A stretch of DNA of 64,000 nucleotides from Aurantibacter crassamenti (GCF_016811105.1 NZ_JAFBGM010000002.1:620001-684000), one strand, 5' to 3'; counted from the first letter of the stretch, positions 27,771 through 37,111 are shown. Numbers and translations are program-made. Notes: generated by a model from the sequence alone, not told the origin.

Positions 27771-30227
27771 TTAGATATGATCCACATTATAAATTACCCG
27801 TACGGATCTAAAACTTCCTATTGCATTAAATGATTTTTCAATCCGTTTGATACTAATTTTTGTTTTAGCAAGAGATTGCCCAGCTGGTATTTTCAATAAC
27901 ACATGTTTTAAATACTGATTTCGTATACGGGCTACCGGCGGATATTCTGGCCCCAATACATTTGAAGCGAAAATATTACGCAGTCCTTTTGCAAACCATT
28001 CTGTTGCTTCATTTAACCGATTGTAATCTTTATGTTTAAAAGTAATCTGTATTACCTTATTATGAGGTGGATATTTATACTGCTCACGTTCATACAATTG
28101 TTCTTTAAACATCCCTTCAAAATTACCATCTGTTACCTGACGCAGTATTTGATGATACGGATTATACGTTTGAATAATAACTTTACCTCTTTTTTGGGTT
28201 CGCCCTGCCCTACCTGCAACTTGTGTCAATAGTTGAAAACTACGTTCATGAGCTCTGTAATCAGGAAAATTCAACAAAGAATCTGCATTCATTATCCCCA
28301 CTAAACTTACATTTCTAAAATCGAGACCTTTGGTTACCATTTGTGTACCCACCAAAACATCTACTTCTTGCTGCTCAAAAGAGGTAATTATCTTAGCATA
28401 CGCATGTTTTCCACGTGTAGTGTCTAAGTCCATTCTAGCCACCTTTACTTCCGGAAAAAGCATTTTCAACTCTTGTTCAACCTGCTCTGTACCAAATCCT
28501 TTAGTATCAAGTGTAGGACTACCACAGGCCTGACAACTCTCAGGCAAAGCAATATGATGACTACAATAATGACACCGTAGCTGTTTTTTATATTGATGAT
28601 ATGTTAAGCTTACATCACAATTAGGACATTGCGGTGAATGACCACAAGTATCACATTCAAGAATTGGCGCAAAGCCTCTTCTATTTTGAAATAAAATAAC
28701 TTGCTCACCCAATTCTAATGTCTCAGTAATTTCTAACAACAACCGCTCAGAAAAGTGTCCTTTCATTCTTTTTTTGCGGTGTTGTTCTTTGATATCTACC
28801 AACTCCATCTCCGGCATTAACACATTACCAAAGCGCCTAGTAATTTGAGCGTACCCATATTTATTTGACAATGCATTATGATAACTCTCAATACTTGGCG
28901 TTGCAGAACCCAACACAATGTTCGCTTTATGCAGGTTACCTAAAACAATAGCACTATCTCGAGCATGATATCTTGGTGCTGGATCAAATTGTTTGAAAGA
29001 ACTCTCATGTTCTTCATCAACTACAATTAAACCTAAATTAGCAAAAGGCAAAAATAGGGCTGAACGCGCACCAATAACTATTTGCGCTTTAGGCTTACTT
29101 GCTAAAACATTATTATATACCTCTACTCTTTCTTGAATATTATATTTGGAATGAAACACGGATACTTTCTCTCCAAAATAATCTTGTAATCGCCCAATTA
29201 ATTGAGTTGTTAAAGCAATTTCAGGCAGCAAATACAATGCCTGCTTGCCTGCATTGATGCATTCTTCAATCAGTTCAACGTATACCTCTGTTTTTCCTGA
29301 GGATGTTACCCCATGCAATAATGCAACCTTATTTTTTTCAAAACTCTGTCGTATAGCCAACAAAGCTTCTTCTTGATATTCGTTTAGTCTTTTTAAGTTT
29401 GAAGTATCGCCTTCTCCGTCATAACTAACCCGATCCGTACGAATGAAATATTCTTCTAAAATTTCTTTATCAACTAAAGTCTTGATAATTGCCCTAGATG
29501 CTCCACTATTCTTCTCTAGTTCCGCAACTTTTATTGGTTTTTTTGAGGTAGCTTCTAATTGAAAAAGTGATAATATTACTTGGCTTTGCTTCGGCGCACG
29601 TTGTAGGTCATTCAAAAGCGCTTCTAATGCAGATTCTGATTGGTATGATTTTCCTAATTTGACATAGCGCACTAATTTAGGACGATATTGCTCGTAAATT
29701 TCTTCCTTTAGAATAACAACACCTTTAGTAATTAATTGGTTTAAAATAGGTAATGCATTCTTTCTATCAATAATTGCTGCAACTTCATGAACACGCAACA
29801 TTGATTGATGCTGCAAGGCTTCATAGACCAAAAACTCATCATCCTTTAGGTCATTTTCATCAACTTCACTTTCTTTATTTAGCAAAACCAATGTTTCACT
29901 TTCTAATAAAAAAGCACTAGGCACGGCACTTCTAAAAACCTCACCTAACGTACACATATAATACTCCGCAATCCATTGCCAATGTTTTAGCTGCGTTTCA
30001 TTGACTAAAAAGGTATCATCTAAAATTTGATGAATTGGTTTGGCTTCATAAATTTCGGGCGGGTCATTATGAACTTTCAGCACCAAACCTGTATAAACCT
30101 TTGATTTGCCAAACGGTACCGCAACCCGCATACCAATTGAAAGTACTTGCGCTTCTTCTACAGTTATAGCGTAGGTAAATTGTTTCTCTAAAGGAATTGG
30201 TAATATGACGTTGACAAAATACTGCAT
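27771..30227 (-). CDS. priA: Primosomal protein N' (PriA helicase)
   Basis: Superfamily 2 helicase of 818 residues that reloads the replisome at stalled forks. Seen in order: N-terminal DNA-binding domain (1-105), winged-helix region, Walker A GVTSSGKT (306-313), DEEH (404-407), GSATPS (about 440-445), then the primosome zinc cluster with Cys525, 528, 534, 537, 552, 555, 565 and 568, and the VAGRAGR motif near 690. Complete. It is the last gene of a nadC-yihY-DUF2147-priA unit, 21 bases after DUF2147; the functional link is not obvious. Confidence 0.97.
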   Translation of the reverse strand: MQYFVNVILPIPLEKQFTYAITVEEAQVLSIGMRVAVPFGKSKVYTGLVLKVHNDPPEIYEAKPIHQILDDTFLVNETQLKHWQWIAEYYMCTLGEVFRSAVPSAFLLESETLVLLNKESEVDENDLKDDEFLVYEALQHQSMLRVHEVAAIIDRKNALPILNQLITKGVVILKEEIYEQYRPKLVRYVKLGKSYQSESALEALLNDLQRAPKQSQVILSLFQLEATSKKPIKVAELEKNSGASRAIIKTLVDKEILEEYFIRTDRVSYDGEGDTSNLKRLNEYQEEALLAIRQSFEKNKVALLHGVTSSGKTEVYVELIEECINAGKQALYLLPEIALTTQLIGRLQDYFGEKVSVFHSKYNIQERVEVYNNVLASKPKAQIVIGARSALFLPFANLGLIVVDEEHESSFKQFDPAPRYHARDSAIVLGNLHKANIVLGSATPSIESYHNALSNKYGYAQITRRFGNVLMPEMELVDIKEQHRKKRMKGHFSERLLLEITETLELGEQVILFQNRRGFAPILECDTCGHSPQCPNCDVSLTYHQYKKQLRCHYCSHHIALPESCQACGSPTLDTKGFGTEQVEQELKMLFPEVKVARMDLDTTRGKHAYAKIITSFEQQEVDVLVGTQMVTKGLDFRNVSLVGIMNADSLLNFPDYRAHERSFQLLTQVAGRAGRTQKRGKVIIQTYNPYHQILRQVTDGNFEGMFKEQLYEREQYKYPPHNKVIQITFKHKDYNRLNEATEWFAKGLRNIFASNVLGPEYPPVARIRNQYLKHVLLKIPAGQSLAKTKISIKRIEKSFNAIGSFRSVRVIYNVDHI

Positions 30228-30248
30228 AGGGTTATTTATGGCACTTGG

Positions 30249-30689
30249 CTATCCATCAGCACGTACCCAAGTCTGGGTTCGGTATATAAAAGCTAAATAA
30301 CCCCGAACTTTAAGTTCATCAGAATTATCAGGATTCAACCAAATTTTACAACGAAAGGTCATAGCTTGTTCTGGGTCAAATAAGGTATCACCTTTCCATA
30401 CACCATTTTCATTTTCTTTCAAACCTTCAATAATGGTCATGCCCAAAACTGGTTTATCCTTCAAATCACCATCACATTTAACGCATAATGCATTCTCTTT
30501 GCCAGGTTCTACAATTTTTTCAACTACACCATACATTAATCCATCTTTTTGATAAATATTGATAACAGCCTTCGGGTTACCAGTACGATCATCTATTGTT
30601 TTCCACTTACCAAAAATTGATTGTGAATTTGCAAAGTTTGCGGTAAAGAACAAAATATATAACAAGGCAACTTTAGTAGTGAATTTCAT
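30249..30689 (-). CDS. DUF2147 family exported protein
   Basis: A 146-residue protein with a signal peptide (1-22, ending FANSQ). DUF2147 signatures follow: SIFGKWKTIDDRTGNPKAVI, MYGVVEKI, CVKCDGDLKDKPVLGM (Cys pair in the CxxC of the family), GLKENENGVWKGDTLFDPE, and RGYLAFIYRTQTWVR. The fold is thought to be a small beta barrel; function is unknown. Overlaps YihY upstream by four bases (ATGA), so it is in the same operon. Confidence 0.9.
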   Translation of the reverse strand: MKFTTKVALLYILFFTANFANSQSIFGKWKTIDDRTGNPKAVINIYQKDGLMYGVVEKIVEPGKENALCVKCDGDLKDKPVLGMTIIEGLKENENGVWKGDTLFDPEQAMTFRCKIWLNPDNSDELKVRGYLAFIYRTQTWVRADG

Positions 30690-31651
30690 TCTTTTTTAAA
30701 TCTATTTCTTAGTGAATTTAATGATGCATTTAGCTCAAAACCGAGTAGCAAGATATTGGAATTTAGCCAAATAAAGACCATCAAAATCAACAAACCTCCT
30801 AAAGCACCATATAATTCATTATAACGAGCAAACTTTTCTACATAAACTCCAAATAGATACGAAGTCAGAACAAATAACAAAGTTGTCATTAATGCACCAG
30901 CTGAAAAGAATTTTGCCTGCTTACCTTCTGCTGTTCCAAAATAATATAGAATGGCAATTGTTAAATACGAAAGCAATAAGAAAAATAAAATTCTAGCTAT
31001 TTGCAAGCCCATAACATCGCCTTCATCACGCACATACCCACCAGTTCTTGCGGCAATATCACTAATTCCGTTAAGTATATAAAATTCAAAATAAACAAAG
31101 GTAACAGCACCAGCTATCATAAGTATTGCTAATACTAGCCCAACCATTAAGGCATACAAATATTGTCTATAAAAATTTCGGGTAAGGTTCACATGGTATG
31201 AGTTTTCAAAGCCACCAAAAATGGCATTCACACCATTTGCAACCAAAAATATAGAGATAACAAAGGTCGAAGATAAGAGTCCGGTTCTCGGTTGATCCTT
31301 TATTTGTTGGTATATATCTTCAAAATAAACTCCCGTAGCATTTGGTAGGAATGATTCTAAAAATGATAAAAATTGTCCATCAAAATCATTTCCCAAATCA
31401 AAAACAAACTTAATAACCGGTATAAGCGTGATTAAAAATATCAACAACGGAAACAAGGCCATAAATAAACTAAAGGCGATTGAACTGGCACGGGTGCTTA
31501 ATGCACCATTTATTATACCGCCAATATACATTTCAATAAGATCGTAAATCGATAGGCCTTCAAAACCAGGAAGCTTAATCTGTTTTAAGAGCTTTACCGC
31601 CCAATTAACAATTGGAATCTTCTCAAGTTTTTCTTCGATTTCTTTTGACAT
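30686..31651 (-). CDS. YihY/BrkB family inner-membrane protein
   Basis: A 321-residue polytopic protein with about six transmembrane segments (near 50-85, 130-155, 165-190, 215-240, 250-270 and 280-300). The family core STRASSIAFSLFMALFPLLIFLI, split around residues 53-75, and the terminal FIWLNSNILLLGFELNASL are diagnostic. Once called ribonuclease BN by mistake, the family has no settled function. Its start codon overlaps the nadC stop by one base (TAATG), and its stop overlaps the next gene. Confidence 0.93.
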   Translation of the reverse strand: MSKEIEEKLEKIPIVNWAVKLLKQIKLPGFEGLSIYDLIEMYIGGIINGALSTRASSIAFSLFMALFPLLIFLITLIPVIKFVFDLGNDFDGQFLSFLESFLPNATGVYFEDIYQQIKDQPRTGLLSSTFVISIFLVANGVNAIFGGFENSYHVNLTRNFYRQYLYALMVGLVLAILMIAGAVTFVYFEFYILNGISDIAARTGGYVRDEGDVMGLQIARILFFLLLSYLTIAILYYFGTAEGKQAKFFSAGALMTTLLFVLTSYLFGVYVEKFARYNELYGALGGLLILMVFIWLNSNILLLGFELNASLNSLRNRFKKE

Positions 31652-32508
31652 TATACCGCTTTTAGGCTAAGGTCTAAATTGTAGACTGAGTGCGTCAAGG
31701 CTCCTGATGAAATATAATTAACCCCACATTCGGCATACTTTCTAATGGTTTTTTCGTTAATACCACCAGATGACTCAGTTAGGCATTTATCACCAATCAT
31801 TTTGACAGCAGTTCGTGTATCTTCATAATTGAAATTATCGATAAGAATGCGATATACGCCATCTGATTTCAAAATTTCTTCAATCTCAGTTAAGTTTCTT
31901 GCTTCTACAATTATTTTTAAATCACGATTTGTTTTCTGCAAATACTCTTGTGTTTTCTTAATTGCATTTGTAATGCCACCTGCAAAATCAATATGATTGT
32001 CTTTAAGCATAATCATATCATAGAGTGCAAAACGATGATTCTCTCCCCCACCTATTTTCACTGCCCATTTTTCAATAGCTCTAATACCAGGTGTAGTTTT
32101 ACGAGTGTCTAAAATTTTTGTGTCTGTACCTTCTAATAAATTCACGAAAAATTTAGTTTTGGTAGCAATAGCACTCATGCGTTGCATCGCATTTAAAACA
32201 AGCCGTTCTGCTTTTAAAATACTTTGCGAACTACCGGAAACGTAAAACGCAATATCACCATAGACTACTTTTTGACCATCTTCAATTAAAACTTCAATTT
32301 CAAGTGAATTATCAACATAAGCAAAAACTTGTTTCGCAAATTCGACACCTGCCAATATTCCATCCTCCTTTACCAATAATTTAGCTTTGCCAGTTGCGGT
32401 TTCTGGAATACATGATAATGAGCTGTGATCACCATCACCTACATCTTCGCGTATAGCATTTGAAATAATGATATCTAGTTCTTGTTGAAATTGCTTTTCT
32501 GAAATCAT
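31651..32508 (-). CDS. nadC: Nicotinate-nucleotide pyrophosphorylase (carboxylating)
   Basis: Quinolinate phosphoribosyltransferase, the last step of de novo NAD precursor synthesis, 285 residues. Motifs: EDVGDGDHSS (about 18-27), KEDGILAGVEFA, LNAMQRMSAIAT (about 105-116), DTRKTTPGIRAIEKWAVKIGGGENHR with its Lys/Arg substrate contacts (about 133-158), and EARNL then SSGGI near 202 and 246. First gene of a four-gene minus-strand operon. No nadA or nadB is in the window. Confidence 0.96.
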   Translation of the reverse strand: MISEKQFQQELDIIISNAIREDVGDGDHSSLSCIPETATGKAKLLVKEDGILAGVEFAKQVFAYVDNSLEIEVLIEDGQKVVYGDIAFYVSGSSQSILKAERLVLNAMQRMSAIATKTKFFVNLLEGTDTKILDTRKTTPGIRAIEKWAVKIGGGENHRFALYDMIMLKDNHIDFAGGITNAIKKTQEYLQKTNRDLKIIVEARNLTEIEEILKSDGVYRILIDNFNYEDTRTAVKMIGDKCLTESSGGINEKTIRKYAECGVNYISSGALTHSVYNLDLSLKAV

Positions 32509-32564
32509 ATAAATTTTACTTTAGGCTAAATTAACAAAAACATACTCCAAAAAAGAAAATCAAT

Positions 32565-32572
32565 TAACTTTG
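32565..32572 (+). promoter_or_regulatory. -7 element four bases before the rlmH ATG
   Basis: TAACTTTG fits TAnnTTTG and ends four bases before the ATG at 32577, so transcription would begin at or next to the start codon (a possible leaderless mRNA). Confidence 0.5.
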
Positions 32573-32576
32573 AAAT

Positions 32577-33050
32577 ATGACGATTAAACTTCTAGCGGTT
32601 GGCAAAACCGACAATACAGAATTGCAAACATTAATTACTGCTTATGAAAATCGATTACAGCATTATATTAAGTTTGAATTAGAAATAATACCTGATATAA
32701 AAAATTCAAAAAATCTTTCTGAGAATCAGCAAAAAGAAAAGGAAGGCGAATTAATTCTCAAGAAATTAAGCAGTACAGATGCACTTATTTTATTAGATGA
32801 AAACGGAAAGCAATTCTCTTCGGTTGTATTTTCTGAATATCTACAAAAGAAAATGAATTCTGGTTTAAAACAATTGGTTTTTGTTATTGGCGGTCCGTAT
32901 GGGTTCAGCAAAGAAGTCTATCAAAAGGCACAAGGAAAAATTAGTCTTTCAGCAATGACCTTTTCACATCAAATGGTACGTCTTTTTATAGTCGAACAAT
33001 TATACAGAGCATTTACTATTCTAAAAAACGAACCGTACCATCACCGATAA
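32577..33050 (+). CDS. rlmH: 23S rRNA (pseudouridine-1915-N3) methyltransferase RlmH
   Basis: SPOUT methyltransferase of 157 residues acting on pseudouridine 1915 in helix 69 of the assembled 70S ribosome. Diagnostic motifs: MTIKLLAVGKT start, ALILLDENGKQFSS (about 63-76), the SAM-binding loop FVIGGPYGFSKEV (about 101-113) and the terminal SLSAMTFSHQMVRLF with QLYRAF and PYH. Length is standard. Divergent from nadC; the promoter element sits almost on the start codon. Confidence 0.98.
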   Translation: MTIKLLAVGKTDNTELQTLITAYENRLQHYIKFELEIIPDIKNSKNLSENQQKEKEGELILKKLSSTDALILLDENGKQFSSVVFSEYLQKKMNSGLKQLVFVIGGPYGFSKEVYQKAQGKISLSAMTFSHQMVRLFIVEQLYRAFTILKNEPYHHR

Positions 33051-33052
33051 AC

Positions 33053-33088
33053 AAAAAAGTGATAAACATTTCTGCTTATCACTTTTTA
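33053..33088. terminator. Bidirectional terminator between rlmH and serA
   Basis: AAAAAGTGATAA and TTATCACTTTTT pair across a ten-base loop; A and T runs on both sides serve both convergent genes. Confidence 0.85.
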
Positions 33089-33109
33089 AATCATTTTAAA
33101 ATATAGAAT

Positions 33110-35002
33110 CTAGTAAAGAACTCTAAACTTAATGGTATTCTCAACTTTTTTCAAAGCATTGATTACCTCTTTATTGTATTCTTTATCTAAATCAGAAATA
33201 ACATAGCCAACTTCACTATCCGTAGAAAGATACTGACCAGAAATATTCATTTCATATTTCGCTAAAACCTTATTTATTTTAGCCATTATACCTGGTACGT
33301 TCTTATGAATATGTAAGAAACGATGTGATTTATTTTGTTTCGGTAATCTTATATTCGGGAAATTAACCGCATCAACAGTATTTCCTGAATTAATGTAATC
33401 CATAATTTTATTAGGCACAAAATCAGCAATATCACGTTGCGCTTCTTCAGTACTACCACCTACATGAGGCGTTAAAATCACATTAGATAAACCTTGTAAT
33501 TCTGTTATAAATTCACCATTACTTCTTGGTTCTTCTGGATAAACATCTACTGCTGCACCACCTAACTTACCAGATTTAAGTGCACTTACCAATTCTTGAA
33601 TATCAACAACAAAACCTCTAGAAAGGTTAATAAGAATAGCACCTTTTTTCATCTGCCCGATTTCTCTAGCACCAATAAAATTCTTATTTGCTTTGTTATC
33701 ATCAATATGCAAGGTAACTACATCTGAAACATTTAATAAATCTTCTAAAGTATTACATTTAACCGCATTACCCAATGCTAACTTGTCATCAACATCATAA
33801 TAATACACACGCATACCAAGCGCTTCAGCTAAAACAGATAATTGCTTACCAATATTTCCGTAACCAACAATACCAAGGTTTTTACCTCGAACTTCGCGAG
33901 AATTGATTGCAGTTTTATTCCACTGACCGTTATGAATTTCTGTGCTTCTAGGAAACACATTTCGCATGAGCATAATTATCTGCCCAATTGCCAATTCAAC
34001 TACTGAACGAGTATTACTATACGGAGCATTAAAAACAACAATACCTTTATTTCTACAGGTATCTAAATCAATTTGTGTAGTTCCAATACAAAATGCACCA
34101 ACAACTAAAAGTTTATCAGCGGCGGCTAAAACATCTTTAGTCACTTGCGTTTTTGAACGAATACCTAAAACATGAACACCTTTAATTTTTTCGATTAATT
34201 CTTCTTCCGGAATAGCCTTATCAACAAGTTCTACGGAAAAACCATCTCCTGAAAATTTATCAAACGCTGCCGGATGCACATTCTCTAGCAACAAGATTTT
34301 AATTCTATTTTTCGGGTATGATATATTTCTAGGTAAATCATTTACAAAAAGAAACTCATCTAAATTAGGTGTCACATGATCAGCATTTTTTGCAGCCTTA
34401 TCTCTATGCACATTTTCGGTATACGCAAAAAACTTGTCAGCAATACCAGCTTCTCGCATTACATAATCACTATATCCATCACCTATTACCTGCACTTCTC
34501 CATCTAAATCCATCTGCTTTAGGCATTCAATTTTGCCATTATGCTGTGAAAGTGGATTCTCTTCATCAAAACCAACAATATTACCAGCATCATCAAATTT
34601 AAACGTATTGGCATATACACGATCAGACGGAATATTATACTCCTTTACAATAGGATCGATAAACTCTTTAAATCCACAAGAAATGACATAAATATCATCA
34701 GAGAATTTTTCAAAAAACTCTTTATTAGATTCTATTGACTTTGAAATTTTCTGGCGCAATTCAGCCACTAAACCATCTAAATCAGATTTATTTGCTTTTA
34801 GCAATTTGATTCTACGTTCAAGAGACTCTGTAAATGAGATATCACCATCAATACCCAGATTGGTGATTTTTTGAATTTCTTCTATAACCTCATCTTTATT
34901 TGATTTGCCTTGTAGCGTCATTTCGGCCAAAACATCTAATGCTTCTACCCTTGTTAATGTGCTATCAAAATCGAATACGTATTTTCTACCCACTTCTACC
35001 AT
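33110..35002 (-). CDS. serA: Fused phosphoserine phosphatase / D-3-phosphoglycerate dehydrogenase
   Basis: A 630-residue bifunctional protein that can carry out the first and third steps of serine synthesis. The N-terminal HAD phosphatase of SerB type covers about 1-215: DFDSTLT with the nucleophile Asp11 and Asp13, VISCGFKEFI near 108-117 and VIGDGYSDYVM near 172-182. The PGDH part follows (about 235-630): nucleotide-binding GIVGYGNIGKQL near 375, NLSRGFVVD, LTPHVGGSTEEAQ with the catalytic His, and a C-terminal ACT domain (about 555-630). The fusion joins two non-consecutive steps. It has occurred in other Flavobacteriaceae. No separate serB is in the window. Confidence 0.93.
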   Translation of the reverse strand: MVEVGRKYVFDFDSTLTRVEALDVLAEMTLQGKSNKDEVIEEIQKITNLGIDGDISFTESLERRIKLLKANKSDLDGLVAELRQKISKSIESNKEFFEKFSDDIYVISCGFKEFIDPIVKEYNIPSDRVYANTFKFDDAGNIVGFDEENPLSQHNGKIECLKQMDLDGEVQVIGDGYSDYVMREAGIADKFFAYTENVHRDKAAKNADHVTPNLDEFLFVNDLPRNISYPKNRIKILLLENVHPAAFDKFSGDGFSVELVDKAIPEEELIEKIKGVHVLGIRSKTQVTKDVLAAADKLLVVGAFCIGTTQIDLDTCRNKGIVVFNAPYSNTRSVVELAIGQIIMLMRNVFPRSTEIHNGQWNKTAINSREVRGKNLGIVGYGNIGKQLSVLAEALGMRVYYYDVDDKLALGNAVKCNTLEDLLNVSDVVTLHIDDNKANKNFIGAREIGQMKKGAILINLSRGFVVDIQELVSALKSGKLGGAAVDVYPEEPRSNGEFITELQGLSNVILTPHVGGSTEEAQRDIADFVPNKIMDYINSGNTVDAVNFPNIRLPKQNKSHRFLHIHKNVPGIMAKINKVLAKYEMNISGQYLSTDSEVGYVISDLDKEYNKEVINALKKVENTIKFRVLY

Positions 35003-35211
35003 AATTTATATTTCCTGCTGTGACTGTGAAAATTTTTAATTAAAAATAGTTTCCCGAAGCCTTATATGCATTACGAGAATGACAATTAATAAAGATGTAA
35101 AAATAAAGATTAATCCGATTTATATAGGCCTAATGTTATCAAAAGTTATTGGTATAACCAATAGTCCTTATTTTGATATAAACTTGATTTTATAGAATAC
35201 TACTAATAATT

Positions 35212-35910
35212 TTACAGCTGAGTGTAGAGAATGCCCGTTATAATTGCCAATCCGAAGCTAATTAAAGTTCCTATAAGAATATATTCTGTCAATTTACGGC
35301 TATTACTTTCTTTCAAGTCATTAAATCGAAATACAGATTTTGCAGTAATTAATAGGCCAATTGCCTCCCATCTACCTAAAATAATAAAAACCAACACAAA
35401 AAGGCGCTCTATAATACCAATATACTTGCCTGCATTGGGTAAAGACTTATGGTCAAAATTAATTTGGCTTGACATTCCTTCCAATAATTTACTCATAATT
35501 ATTGCGGAAGGAAAACTAACAAATACAATTGCAGTGACCAAAGGCCAGTCCATTTGAGTAAATATTGATATGGTATTCTCTAATAGATTACCATAGTATG
35601 CACAACAATACAAGACTATTATATGCAGCAGTTGATCTACAAAAAACGGAATGCTTTTTAGCTTGAATAGCGGATTAGCATACAATTTTGCCAAATCGAT
35701 AATATAATGTGAAATTGTAATTACAAGAACTATTTTCCATGCATTCAAATCCCACAGCAATAGCATTGTTATCGCGAAATGCAGCAATACATGAAAATAT
35801 AAATATTTTGAAGCGGCTTTGTTTGCCTCTTTGTGAATTACCCATCTATTTGGCTGTAAAAGAAAATCAGCTATTAGATGTGCTAATAAAAGTTTTACGA
35901 ATAAAATCAT
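35212..35910 (-). CDS. DUF3307 family membrane protein
   Basis: A 232-residue inner-membrane protein with about six helices. DUF3307 hallmarks are at the N terminus: LLLAHLIADFLLQPNRWVIHKEANKAA and then the HVLLHFAITMLLL helix, with HYIIDLAKLY (the conserved His-Asp of the family) near 68-77. Function unknown. Overlaps the SatD-like gene by four bases (ATGA) and is therefore translated from the same message; this pairing recurs in Bacteroidota. Confidence 0.88.
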   Translation of the reverse strand: MILFVKLLLAHLIADFLLQPNRWVIHKEANKAASKYLYFHVLLHFAITMLLLWDLNAWKIVLVITISHYIIDLAKLYANPLFKLKSIPFFVDQLLHIIVLYCCAYYGNLLENTISIFTQMDWPLVTAIVFVSFPSAIIMSKLLEGMSSQINFDHKSLPNAGKYIGIIERLFVLVFIILGRWEAIGLLITAKSVFRFNDLKESNSRKLTEYILIGTLISFGLAIITGILYTQL

Positions 35911-36518
35911 GAGGCAAATTCTTTAATAGTTTCTCTGTAGTAGGTTAGCAGTTCTTGCACTAAATCTAATCTTGCCCTTTTTTGGCGCTGACTTACAGCA
36001 GATTGTTGAATATTTAATTGCGCTGCTATTTCTTGTTGCGAAGCATCAGGATATTCAAGAGCCAAAGCAACTATTTCTGCTGAAACCGGAGACCAATCAT
36101 CAATAAAATCAAGTGCCAACTTAAGCATTAAATTTAGTGTACGGTTGTGAAATTGATTATCAGCAGCAAAAGTCAAACTTAACTTTTTTGTTTTAAGTGT
36201 ATCTAAACTTCTACCCGAGAGCCTGTATGCTGGCCCATTAGATTCACTAACACCATCACCAACAAAAGTAATAGCACCTATACCAATACCCATTCGAACA
36301 TCAAGCCCCTTAATAGATTTTATCAGTGCTTTTATGTGTAATGCTACTTCAAGAGCCTTTTCAACAGGTATTTTAAGCTGAAATTCATCGCCACGGTATA
36401 TTTCCCAATCATGGGGAGACTTACCAAGTTTTTCAAAATAATTCTTTAAAACATCAAGCCATTCAGAGACCTGATACTCTTCAGAATTAACAATATCACC
36501 AGTTATAATTGCTTCCAT
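35907..36518 (-). CDS. SatD-like regulator with C-terminal helix-turn-helix
   Basis: A 203-residue protein of the SatD family: MEAIITGDIVNS at the start, YRGDEFQLKIP (about 41-51), DVRMGIGIGAI (about 73-83) and SNGPAYRLSGRSLD (about 93-106), a pattern recalling degenerate nucleotide-cyclase folds. The C-terminal part (about 145-195) is a sigma-region-4-like helix-turn-helix, YPDASQQEIAAQLNIQQSAVSQRQKRAR. Directly upstream lie three copies of a 20-base repeat, so autoregulation is a natural hypothesis. Operon with DUF3307. What it senses is unknown. Confidence 0.85.
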   Translation of the reverse strand: MEAIITGDIVNSEEYQVSEWLDVLKNYFEKLGKSPHDWEIYRGDEFQLKIPVEKALEVALHIKALIKSIKGLDVRMGIGIGAITFVGDGVSESNGPAYRLSGRSLDTLKTKKLSLTFAADNQFHNRTLNLMLKLALDFIDDWSPVSAEIVALALEYPDASQQEIAAQLNIQQSAVSQRQKRARLDLVQELLTYYRETIKEFAS

Positions 36519-36522
36519 ATGT

Positions 36523-36599
36523 ATAAGCTAAAGTGCTAATATATTAAAATATAAGCTAAAATGCTAATAAAATACAATTATAAGTTAATTAGCTAATAT
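36523..36599 (-). promoter_or_regulatory. Three-copy operator-like repeat upstream of the SatD/DUF3307 operon
   Basis: Three 20-base units at 36523-36542, 36551-36570 and 36580-36599, spaced 28-29 bases apart (close to three helical turns). Read on the minus strand each is near TTAGCAYTTTAGCTTAT, itself two TTAGC half-sites. The first unit starts four bases from the ATG, so bound protein would block transcription or initiation. Confidence 0.65.
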
Positions 36600-36617
36600 T
36601 AAAATGACAATTAGGAC

Positions 36618-37070
36618 TCAAAACCATCGTCTTACACTTTTTTTATACAATTGATATTGTTTTCCAAAAAGTTTAGAAAGTGCTTCTTCTTCAGGAGAAA
36701 TCTGAAACCGATTCATATATGATACGAACAAGGCAGCGAGTAATATATTAAAGGCATTACCCAATCGAATCGCAAATGCAACGAGTACAAGTAACAACGC
36801 AAGGTACATTGGGTTTCGGCTATAAGCGAAAATACCACCAGTAACTAAAGAAGAAGCTTTATTAGGTTTTGTTGGATCAACGGTTGTTTTATTTTTGAAA
36901 AAATTACCCACAGAAAATAAACCGATTAAAATGGCAATACCAACCAAAACATAACTTAAATAATACCTGCCAAAAAATTGAAATTCACCAAAAGGCAGAA
37001 AATATGCTAACAAATACATCAGTAAAGCAAAAATAAAAAAGACAACAACGGGTGGTAATTTTAATTCCAT
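36618..37070 (-). CDS. Isoprenylcysteine carboxyl methyltransferase-like membrane protein
   Basis: A 150-residue integral membrane methyltransferase of the ICMT/PEMT superfamily with four predicted helices (about 8-25, 33-52, 80-100 and 105-122). The SAM/phospholipid motif is clear: GGIFAYSRNPMYLALLL (about 78-94), and the C-terminal EEEALSKLFGKQYQLYKKSVRRW is typical. Bacteria do not prenylate proteins, so the substrate is unknown; isoprenoid or lipid acids are guesses. It is divergent from rdgB with only 41 bases between the starts, which must hold both promoters. Confidence 0.9.
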   Translation of the reverse strand: MELKLPPVVVFFIFALLMYLLAYFLPFGEFQFFGRYYLSYVLVGIAILIGLFSVGNFFKNKTTVDPTKPNKASSLVTGGIFAYSRNPMYLALLLVLVAFAIRLGNAFNILLAALFVSYMNRFQISPEEEALSKLFGKQYQLYKKSVRRWF

Positions 37071-37111
37071 CTGATAAAATTACTATTTTCGATACTATTA
37101 TATCATTTAAT

